Assembly: GCA_001314865.1 (NCBI GenBank)
Contig: LJZR01000002.1
Location: 124,001 to 188,000 of the forward strand
DNA: 64,000 nucleotides
Reading direction: 5' to 3'
Source of the DNA: Phormidesmis priestleyi Ana
GTDB taxonomy: Bacteria > Cyanobacteriota > Cyanobacteriia > Phormidesmidales > Phormidesmidaceae
In this document: positions 54,986 through 61,699 of the stretch, in pieces
How the letters are laid out: each line of letters opens with the position of its first letter
How positions within the stretch are numbered: position 1 is the first letter of the stretch
Made by a program: the position numbers and the translations under genes
The notes under the pieces: generated by a model
What the model was told of the DNA's origin: nothing
What the model saw: only the letters and a program-made list of their open reading frames with translations
Database searches by the model: none

Positions 54986-55756
54986 ATGAGTCGCCGCATA
55001 TTCATCGGAGATGTTCATGGACACTATGACGGATTGATGTTGTTAGTGGCCATGATTGCACCTACCCGACAAGACACCCTACACTTTGTCGGAGACCTGA
55101 TTGATAGAGGGCCTAAAAGTGCTCAGGTTATAGAATATGTTAGGCAGAACGACTATCCCTGTGTGCTGGGAAACCACGAGCATCTACTACTAAACGCTTT
55201 TCCGGAAAAAGATCCTCATATTGGGGCTTTTCAAAGCTGGCTCAATAGCGGTGGGCAGCCGACGCTAACTAGCTATCCAAGTACAGAGGCGCTTCTTGAA
55301 GATGTTGATTGGCTCAAAACGCTGCCGCTATATCTTGACTTGGGCGACATTTTTTTGGTTCATGCGGGTTTAGATCCAAGCAAGGCGATCGCGCAGCAAA
55401 CTCAGATGGATTTCTGCTGGATTCGAGATCTGTTTCACGCTCAGCTATCTGCCTTCTTTTCCCATAAGCGCATTATTACTGGGCATACCATTACCTTTAC
55501 ACTGCCGGACGTCAGTCCGGGCAAAATCGCCACAGGCCCCGGCTGGCTAGATATTGATACGGGCGCCTACCATCCTAAAAGCGGTTGGCTCACGGCATTA
55601 GATATTGACCATGGGCTGGTGTATCAGGCTAATACGCTCACTGGCGCTAAGCGAATGGCCACACTAGAAGATGCGTCGGTCGAAATTGATCCGGCGGCGG
55701 TGAGGCCGCGAAAGAGGCGTTATGTTAGTCCTCACCAAAATTTGCAGCCCCTGTAA
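54986..55756 (+). CDS. PPP-type serine/threonine protein phosphatase-like metallophosphoesterase
   Basis: 256 residues. All metal-binding blocks are seen: FIGDVHGHYDG, FVGDLIDRGPKS, VLGNHEHLLL, then VHAGLDP and IITGHTITF. This layout is that of bacterial PPP phosphatases such as PrpA. The two-metal site would hydrolyse phosphoserine, phosphothreonine or small phosphoesters. No signal is present. Neighbours give no hint of target. Confidence 0.88.
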   Translation: MSRRIFIGDVHGHYDGLMLLVAMIAPTRQDTLHFVGDLIDRGPKSAQVIEYVRQNDYPCVLGNHEHLLLNAFPEKDPHIGAFQSWLNSGGQPTLTSYPSTEALLEDVDWLKTLPLYLDLGDIFLVHAGLDPSKAIAQQTQMDFCWIRDLFHAQLSAFFSHKRIITGHTITFTLPDVSPGKIATGPGWLDIDTGAYHPKSGWLTALDIDHGLVYQANTLTGAKRMATLEDASVEIDPAAVRPRKRRYVSPHQNLQPL

Positions 55757-55987
55757 TTATGCTGCCGTATGCTTGCGGAGCCATAATGCGTCTCTTTCAT
55801 GAATCCTTGGCTTTTCAGCTATGCTAGAGGCTAAATTGGATGGCCAAATGGGATCAAAAGGGTGCAAAATGAAGCGAAAATAAAAATTCAGTATGTGGCG
55901 TGATAAAAGATACCGTAATTTCTCTAGGGCGATCGGGAATATTAATCACACAACACTCTGACAGGTTCTGCGGAACCGGTAAACACT

Positions 55988-56524
55988 ATGACCATGCAGC
56001 TAACTGCTAATCAAATCGGCTCGTCGCTTAAGGCTGGAATTGAGGCTGGAATTGAGGCTGGAATTGGCTCCGGCCTTGCTGAAGCGCTGGCGGGTACAAT
56101 CCGCCTTAACAACGTACTCAGCAGTATCCACGCCTATGCTGATATGAGCCCCGATATGGCTATGCGTCGGCAGGTCAATAGCTGGATGCTCAGACGCGAT
56201 CGCCAAGACCTCTCATGCACCCAATGGTGCCAGCTCTTTGGCGCCCGGCAGCCGCACAACCCAGCGCTAACCTTCATTTATGAGTCGTTTGGTCAGTACT
56301 CGGGTCTTCACTTTGGTCGGGTGCGGCCCAATGACAGCCTAAATAGCCACCTGCATTTTCCATTGGTATGCTGGTTTGATTGGACAATCACCTTTTGCGA
56401 AGAGTTCTTCCAATCATTTGGGGTGGATTTGAGCGATCGCTTCGACGAAGCTGACTTTGATACTATCGGTGAACTGGTTGATTTTTTAGCCGAGCAGATC
56501 AACACCGCTGAGTTCGATTCATAG
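55988..56524 (+). CDS. Protein of unknown function, with repeat-coded AGIE segment
   Basis: 178 residues, soluble. Residues 16-27 are AGIEAGIEAGIG, coded by three 12-bp units at 56032-56067. The middle contains WCQLFGARQPHNPALTFIYESFGQYSGLHFGRVRPNDSLNSHLHFPLVCWFDW. The end (FFQSFGVDLSDRFDEADFDTIGELVDFLAEQI) faintly recalls carrier-protein-like DUF1493 sequences, without a DSL serine. No function can be given. Confidence 0.7.
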   Translation: MTMQLTANQIGSSLKAGIEAGIEAGIGSGLAEALAGTIRLNNVLSSIHAYADMSPDMAMRRQVNSWMLRRDRQDLSCTQWCQLFGARQPHNPALTFIYESFGQYSGLHFGRVRPNDSLNSHLHFPLVCWFDWTITFCEEFFQSFGVDLSDRFDEADFDTIGELVDFLAEQINTAEFDS

Positions 56525-56639
56525 TGTAGCTTCACCTAAAATTACTTAAAAATCCATTACGTTTAGGCGATCGCATCGACTCTCGTTTGATAGGCTTGAT
56601 AGAACGTAGAGAGACCTGTAGAGAGCCCTAGGGATTTTC

Positions 56640-57158
56640 ATGCCAAGAACCCAAAAGAACGACAACTTCATTGATAAATCATTCACCGTCATGGCCGACA
56701 TGATTTTAAAAATGCTACCGGCCAAGCAGCAGGCTAAAGAAGCCTTCGCCTACTATCGCGATGGGATGTCGGCGCAGGCCGATGGTGAATATGCCGAAGC
56801 CATGGACAACTATAGAGAAGCCTTGACCCTAGAAGAAGATCCCTACGATAAAGGCTACATCCTATACAACATGGGCCTTATCCACGCAAGCAACGGCGAG
56901 CACGAACAAGCCCTTAACCTATACAAAGAAGCGCTAGATCTAAACCCTCGGATGATTCAGGCGCTCAACAACACAGCGGTGATCTACCACTACCGCGGCG
57001 AACAAGCAGAAGCCAGTGGTGACCTTAGCACTGCCAACAACATGTACGACGAAGCAGCCCGCTATTGGCTAGAAGCTGTTCGCCTTGCGCCCAACAACTA
57101 TTTAGAAGCCCAAAACTGGCTAAAAACCACAGGCCGCTTAAATCTGGAGACGGTGTAA
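56640..57158 (+). CDS. ycf3: Photosystem I assembly protein Ycf3
   Basis: 172 residues, usual length. It opens [45 protein letters not shown] and has three TPR units ([42 protein letters not shown], and the last near WLEAVRLAP). It binds PsaA/PsaB during assembly at the thylakoid. gatC starts 2 bp after its stop, so the two are probably one transcript. Confidence 0.96.
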   Translation: MPRTQKNDNFIDKSFTVMADMILKMLPAKQQAKEAFAYYRDGMSAQADGEYAEAMDNYREALTLEEDPYDKGYILYNMGLIHASNGEHEQALNLYKEALDLNPRMIQALNNTAVIYHYRGEQAEASGDLSTANNMYDEAARYWLEAVRLAPNNYLEAQNWLKTTGRLNLETV

Positions 57159-57160
57159 GC

Positions 57161-57454
57161 ATGATTGATACTGATCAGGTTCGTAAGGTCGCAAGGCTTG
57201 CCCGATTACAGCTTACCGAAGCCGAAGAACAGCAGTTTACTGGCCAGCTCAACAGCATTCTGGAATATGTACGGCAGCTTGATGAGTTAGATACCGAAGA
57301 TGTTCTGCCGACCACTCGGGCAATTGAGGTGAGTAACATTACTCGGCTTGACCAGCTAGAAGTTTTTGTCAATCGCGAAGATATCTTAAACAGTGCGCCT
57401 GACCGAGAAGATGACTTCTTCAAAGTGCCAAAAATCATGGGTGGCGAAGAATAA
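57161..57454 (+). CDS. gatC: Aspartyl/glutamyl-tRNA amidotransferase subunit C
   Basis: 97 residues from ATG 57161, with GGAG 12 bases upstream inside the end of ycf3. QVRKVARLARLQLTEAEEQQFTGQLNSILEYVRQLDELDTEDVLPT is the GatC family core. It stabilises GatA in GatCAB. The partner gatB lies at 11902. Confidence 0.95.
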   Translation: MIDTDQVRKVARLARLQLTEAEEQQFTGQLNSILEYVRQLDELDTEDVLPTTRAIEVSNITRLDQLEVFVNREDILNSAPDREDDFFKVPKIMGGEE

Positions 57455-57502
57455 CTCCAAAGCGCCACCCTGCCTTATGACAGGAGGGCGCTTCTGAGTA
57501 GA

Positions 57503-57544
57503 TTTGCTCTTGTGAATTTGCTCTTGTGAATTTGCTCTTGTAGA
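57503..57544. repeat. 14-bp tandem repeat, 3 units
   Basis: TTTGCTCTTGTGAA occurs twice, then TTTGCTCTTGTAGA, in the convergent gap between gatC and pth. Confidence 0.9.
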
Positions 57545-57568
57545 TTTGTAGAAAAACGAGTTGAATAC

Positions 57569-57613
57569 GCCCTATCCCCCATAGCCGACCAAGCTCGCTA
57601 TAGGGATAGGGCG
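57569..57613. terminator. Hairpin between gatC and pth, probable bidirectional terminator
   Basis: CGCCCTATCCC pairs with GGGATAGGGCG and an inner ATAGC with GCTAT, forming a long stem. T-runs are weak on both sides. Confidence 0.6.
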
Positions 57614-57675
57614 AAGCTGAAGCGAAAAGCTATCAGGTCAAAGCTATCGGATCAAGGCTCTCAGAATCAGCCCAA

Positions 57676-58380
57676 CTAAAGCTCGACCGCTCGACCGTTA
57701 TAGAGATTCATCGACCGCTCAACGCCTTTTCGTAGGCTTAAGTCAATCGCATCAACAGCCATTGGAATAACGGCATCGACAATTTTCCTATCTTCAGGCG
57801 CGAAGCGACCCAGCACATGTGAAACCACTGCCTGATCGCGTTCCTCTCCTTTTTCAGTGCTGCCAATCCCTACCCGCAGGCGCGGAAATTCTTTAGTCCC
57901 TACATGGGCAATTATCGACTTCATCCCGTTATGCCCGCCTGCACCCCCCGACAGGCGCAGCCGCAGCTTGCCCGTTGGTAGATCCATGTCGTCATACACC
58001 ACCAGTATCGACTCAGGCGCCAGCTTGTACCAATCCAACACCGCTCGCACCGCTTGGCCAGACTTGTTCATGTAGGTCGTAGGCTTAAGCAGCACCACTC
58101 GATTGTCCTGGAGAGAGGCTTCGCTCATACGCGTACTACGTAACTCACCGGCTACGCCCTGAAATCGCTTATTTTCCACTAGCGAAACGCCGGGATAGCT
58201 TTTGGCTAGGGCCTCTATCACCTCAAAGCCAATGTTATGACGGGTGCGTTCATACTTTGCGCCTGGATTCCCAAGGCCCACGATCAGACGTGGTAGCACT
58301 ATCTCGCTGGTTAGCTCACTGGTCGAATGGTCTGGAGACTTACTGGCTGCGGACTGATTTTCTGAAGCGGTTCTGGCCAT
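57676..58380 (-). CDS. pth: Peptidyl-tRNA hydrolase
   Basis: 234 residues. LIVGLGNPGAKYERTRHNIGFEVIEAL carries the catalytic His. LLKPTTYMNKSGQAV, VVYDDMDLPTGKLRLRLSGGAGGHNGMKSI and FPRLRVGIG follow. The first 28 residues are a Ser-rich extension (ENQSAASKSPDHSTSELTSE). It recycles peptidyl-tRNA released from ribosomes. tatA lies 23 bp upstream on the same strand, so the order tatA-pth is probably co-transcribed. Confidence 0.96.
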   Translation of the reverse strand: MARTASENQSAASKSPDHSTSELTSEIVLPRLIVGLGNPGAKYERTRHNIGFEVIEALAKSYPGVSLVENKRFQGVAGELRSTRMSEASLQDNRVVLLKPTTYMNKSGQAVRAVLDWYKLAPESILVVYDDMDLPTGKLRLRLSGGAGGHNGMKSIIAHVGTKEFPRLRVGIGSTEKGEERDQAVVSHVLGRFAPEDRKIVDAVIPMAVDAIDLSLRKGVERSMNLYNGRAVEL

Positions 58381-58403
58381 GAATCTTTTATTCGCTGTAC
58401 CTA

Positions 58404-58805
58404 CTATGCTGCATCTGTTTGGTCAGCTGTCGGGGCGATAGTTTCAGTTTCTGTGTCACTGTTAGCAGCTTCTACAATCTCTGCTTCAATCTCTGCTTCG
58501 CTAGGTTCTGCCTGAACTTTTTCGGGCGTTTTTTCGGGCGCTTTCTCAACGTCCTTTTCAGCAACATCTGGGGCAAGCGCCCTTGGTTTTTCTAAGGTCG
58601 CCTTCATTGGCTCGGCTACGGTTTTCTCTAGGCGCTCAGCTTCTTTTTTAAACTCGTTCTCAAATTCTTTAGAGGCATCTTGGAACCCCTTGAGCGCCTT
58701 ACCCATGCTGCGGCCAATTTCGGGCAGTTTTTTCGGCCCAAATACCAGCAAGGCCACAATCATGATCAGGCCCATCTCAGGCAGGCCAATTCCAAAGATG
58801 TTCAT
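58404..58805 (-). CDS. tatA: Sec-independent translocase TatA/E-type subunit
   Basis: 133 residues. A short N-terminal helix (FGIGLPEMGLIMIVALLVFGPKKLPEIG) and the amphipathic GRSMGKALKGFQDASKEFENEF are the TatA pattern, with the FGPKKLP hinge. A long acidic tail with Glu/Pro/Lys repeats follows (VEKAPEKTPEKV), where short duplications are seen in the DNA (TTTTCGGGCG twice). It forms the twin-arginine pore. TatA or TatE/TatB cannot be told apart safely. Confidence 0.92.
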   Translation of the reverse strand: MNIFGIGLPEMGLIMIVALLVFGPKKLPEIGRSMGKALKGFQDASKEFENEFKKEAERLEKTVAEPMKATLEKPRALAPDVAEKDVEKAPEKTPEKVQAEPSEAEIEAEIVEAANSDTETETIAPTADQTDAA

Positions 58806-58898
58806 AAAAAATATCCGTAGCGTTATGTAGTAAGTACCTTGAAATTATAAAGGGCAGGTGTAAACTACACCCGCCCTTGTAAACCCAAAACCTACTTA

Positions 58899-59102
58899 TT
58901 AGCCGCCAAGACTGCGCCAGTCTACATCAACGTTATTGATTATGAGAGATGAGTTATAAAGCTGAAGGATAATCAGTAAAAACACGAGGAAAAGAACCAT
59001 GAACACGCCCATCACAGGGGTTGTTCCCCACCCAGGTGTCACTTTTCCGTACTCAGAATTTAAGGGCTTAAGGAGATTGCCCAACTTCGTGCGCTGTGCC
59101 AT
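58899..59102 (-). CDS. psbH: Photosystem II protein PsbH
   Basis: 67 residues. [47 protein letters not shown] is the family pattern, with one membrane helix. It lies in the PSII core near CP47 and supports QB function. It is divergent from psbN with 67 bp between starts, the arrangement found in many cyanobacteria. Confidence 0.97.
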   Translation of the reverse strand: MAQRTKLGNLLKPLNSEYGKVTPGWGTTPVMGVFMVLFLVFLLIILQLYNSSLIINNVDVDWRSLGG

Positions 59103-59169
59103 GAATCAATCGGTGATTAATTTACTTTATATTCTGTAATATCATAGAGGAAATAACGAGCAAAACCCC

Positions 59170-59310
59170 ATGGAAAATCTAGATTCTGCAACAGTTCTTA
59201 TTGTTTCAGTTGCAGCTATCGTTGGCGCTTTCACGCTCTATGCGGTGTATACAGCGTTTGGCCCACCCTCAAAGCAGCTCAGCGATCCGTTTGAAGATCA
59301 CGAAGATTGA
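59170..59310 (+). CDS. psbN: PsbN, photosystem assembly factor
   Basis: 46 residues, ATG 59170 to TGA 59310. The single membrane helix (TVLIVSVAAIVGAFTLYAVYTAFG) and the following PPSKQLSDPFEDHED match PsbN, usually about 43 residues. AGAGGAAA lies about 20 bases upstream. PsbN is not a stable PSII subunit but helps PSII assembly and repair. Confidence 0.95.
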   Translation: MENLDSATVLIVSVAAIVGAFTLYAVYTAFGPPSKQLSDPFEDHED

Positions 59311-59514
59311 TTCGTCTGGTTAAGTCCTAGTTTATGGCTCATGTTTGATTGACAATTTGCATTGACATTTTTTGAAACTCCCGCGAATCTGAGGACGAGC
59401 TGCAATGCTTTGCCTCAGATTCGCCACGAGTGCTAAAATCGATAGCTCAGTTAATTATTTCATTCGTTCGTAGTTTACTTCGCTGTTCGGCTCAGCCGTC
59501 CTTACCGTTTTCAA

Positions 59515-59763
59515 ATGATCAAAATTCGACTCAAGCGCTTCGGCAAAAAGCGTGAAGCTAGCTACCGCATCGTTGCCATGCGAGCCCAAGATCGCCGCGA
59601 TGGCCGTCCTCTTGAGGAAGTAGGTTTTTACAATCCCAGAACGGATGAAACCCGTTTGGATGTTCCGGCTATTGTAAAGTGGCTAAAAGAGGGTGCTCAG
59701 CCCACTAAAACCGTGGAACACATTCTTAAAAAAGCAAACCTGTACGAACAGCTAGGTGGCTAG
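59515..59763 (+). CDS. rpsP: 30S ribosomal protein S16
   Basis: 82 residues. [22 protein letters not shown] and the later [20 protein letters not shown] are the family core. The next gene starts directly after the stop. The order rpsP, KH protein, PhoH-like is common in cyanobacteria. Confidence 0.97.
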   Translation: MIKIRLKRFGKKREASYRIVAMRAQDRRDGRPLEEVGFYNPRTDETRLDVPAIVKWLKEGAQPTKTVEHILKKANLYEQLGG

Positions 59764-60205
59764 TGTGACTCAGTCTGAATACGAGGCGCTTGCTCGCTTC
59801 TTGATGAATCCTTTTTTGGATAAGCCAGCGTCGCTAAAGTTTCATTCAGAAACTTTAGCGGGCGGTAAAAAACTGTGGCTTCGGGCTGCGTTTGATGAAG
59901 AGGAAGATAAAGGGCGAGTATTTGGCCGGGGTGGTCGCAATATTAAAGCGGTGCGGACGGTGATTGCATCGGCGGCTCAGCGCTCAGATATGACGGTAAA
60001 CCTCAGTGTATTTGGCGAGCCGGAGCCAGAGCGCTCAGATAGAAGCGATAGAGGCGATCAGAGCAGCGGCGGTCGTGGTGGACGCAGTGGCGGTGGCCCT
60101 CGCGGGGGACGTGGGGGAGATTCTCGCTCTCGTGATACTCGTGATAGTAGGCCGCCTCGGCCCAGTACAAACCCTGCCCCTCCAAAGAAAAAGCCAAAGC
60201 CTTGA
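59764..60205 (+). CDS. KH-domain RNA-binding protein with RGG-like tail (KhpA-like)
   Basis: About 146 residues. GTG 59764 directly follows the rpsP stop and has AGGTGG four bases upstream; a GTG at 59756 overlapping rpsP is the alternative. The KH domain holds VFGRGGRNIKAVRTVIASAA, with the GxxG loop. The C-terminal third is Gly/Arg/Ser-rich (RGGRSGGGPRGGRGG), then Pro/Lys. KhpA binds RNA, often with KhpB. It is translationally coupled to rpsP. Confidence 0.9.
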
Positions 60206-60577
60206 ATCTCAAAGCTTTGACGTAGGCGCGGGTAGGTTTGGCTTTTAGGCTTGGTATAGCGTTGGCGGGACGATGTTTTTTTAAGCCGCGCGTTAATTTA
60301 ACGAAAAAGATTTGGCATGCAAACCGTCTGCTGGCCAGATCTTTTTTTTATTGAGTAGCTGATTGATTGACTGATATTAAGCGGCTTGAGTCAGTTTGAG
60401 TGGGTTTAAGTGGCTTTAAAGTTTGCGCTCTTTTGCAGTTATCTGTTGAAGCGAGTTTAAAGCGCTAGATTGAAGGGATACTATCGCGCGCTATTTTTGC
60501 TTTTCAAATCTTTACTTTTTTCAAATCCTAATTTTTTAACCAATCAGATCTTTTAGCAGGTTTTTATAGCTAGCTGC
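60206..60577. other. Gap between the KH and PhoH-like genes
   Basis: A terminator at 60304-60349 splits the gap. The remainder, 60350-60577, shows short GTTTGAGTGGGTTTAAGTGG-like repeats at 60380-60420 and no gene. Confidence 0.5.
60304..60349 (+). terminator. Rho-independent terminator of rpsP-KH
   Basis: AAAAAGATTTGGC pairs with GCCAGATCTTTTT (one wobble pair), followed by three more T. It stands 99 bp after the KH gene stop. Confidence 0.88.
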
Positions 60578-61531
60578 ATGGGAAATCACTACACATTTAG
60601 CTTGATGAGTTCTGAGAGGGCGATCGCACTCGCAGGCCCGCATGAAGAAAACATCAAGCGCATTGCGCAGCAAACGGGCGCTAATATCGTTTTGCGTGGT
60701 AGCGATTTAGAGATCGCCGGGACTGAAAACCAAATTGAGCGCACCCAAAAAATTGTAGCGACCCTAGAGCCTATTTGGAGCCAAGGTCAAACCGTTGCGA
60801 CGACCGATGTCATGACGGCTATTCATGCCTTAGACACTCACCGAGAAGATGAGCTTAAGGCGATTCAAAATGATGTGATCGCCCGCACTCGTCGGGGGCA
60901 GGTGATTCGAGCTAAAACTTTCCGGCAACAGCAGTATATTCAGGCGCTGCGCAAAAGCGACCTTACTTTTTGTACGGGGCCTGCGGGTACGGGCAAAACC
61001 TTTTTGGCCGCAATGGTGGCTGTGAAGGCGCTGATGAATGAAGAATATGAACGGCTGATATTGACTCGGCCAGCGGTAGAAGCAGGCGAGCGGCTAGGCT
61101 TTTTGCCTGGTGACCTGCAAGAAAAAGTGAATCCTTACCTACGGCCTTTGTATGACGCGCTGCATGAACTGCTCGATCCAGAGCGCATTCCTCACCTGAT
61201 GGAGCGGGGTGTGATTGAAGTTGCGCCGTTGGCCTATATGCGAGGCCGCACGTTGAGCAATGCCTATGTAATTTTGGACGAGGCGCAAAATACAACGCCT
61301 GCCCAAATGAAAATGGTGCTCACTCGTTTGGGGTTTAACTCTCGGATGGTGGTTACTGGCGACGTTACCCAAACGGACTTGCCGAGCTATCAGCAATCGG
61401 GCTTGGCTACTGCGATCAAAATTTTAAGAAAGGTAGAAGGGATTGCCTTTTGTGAGCTGACTAAGGCGGATGTGGTTCGTCATCCGCTAGTGCAGCGGAT
61501 TGTCGGTGCCTATGAGCAGTTTGAAGCGTAG
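60578..61531 (+). CDS. PhoH-like ATPase
   Basis: 317 residues. An N-terminal KH-like part (NIKRIAQQTGANIVLRGSDLEIAG) precedes the ATPase, with Walker A TGPAGTGKTFLA, LTRPAVEAGERLGFLPGDLQEKVNPYLRPLYDAL, Walker B ANAYVILDEAQNTTPAQMKMVLTRLG and VVTGDVTQTDLP. Family members (PhoH/YbeZ) are linked to RNA metabolism and ribosome maturation. The name comes from E. coli, and phosphate control is not shown here. Confidence 0.93.
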   Translation: MGNHYTFSLMSSERAIALAGPHEENIKRIAQQTGANIVLRGSDLEIAGTENQIERTQKIVATLEPIWSQGQTVATTDVMTAIHALDTHREDELKAIQNDVIARTRRGQVIRAKTFRQQQYIQALRKSDLTFCTGPAGTGKTFLAAMVAVKALMNEEYERLILTRPAVEAGERLGFLPGDLQEKVNPYLRPLYDALHELLDPERIPHLMERGVIEVAPLAYMRGRTLSNAYVILDEAQNTTPAQMKMVLTRLGFNSRMVVTGDVTQTDLPSYQQSGLATAIKILRKVEGIAFCELTKADVVRHPLVQRIVGAYEQFEA

Positions 61532-61534
61532 ATT

Positions 61535-61591
61535 TTTGAAACTGCTTTGAAACTTTTCTTTGAAACTGCTTTGAGACTGCTTTGAGACTGC
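61535..61591. repeat. 11-bp tandem repeat, about 5 units
   Basis: TTTGAAACTGC and TTTGAGACTGC units at 61535, 61546 (variant), 61559, 61570 and 61581, between the PhoH-like and SNF2 genes. Confidence 0.9.
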
Positions 61592-61699
61592 TTTTAGAGC
61601 TTTGAGACTTTAGAATCAAACCGCTATTTGGCTTGATATTGTTCTAAGATTTAGCCGTTCGTTTATTGCCTTCTATTGCCTATTCAGGCGTTTTACCGC

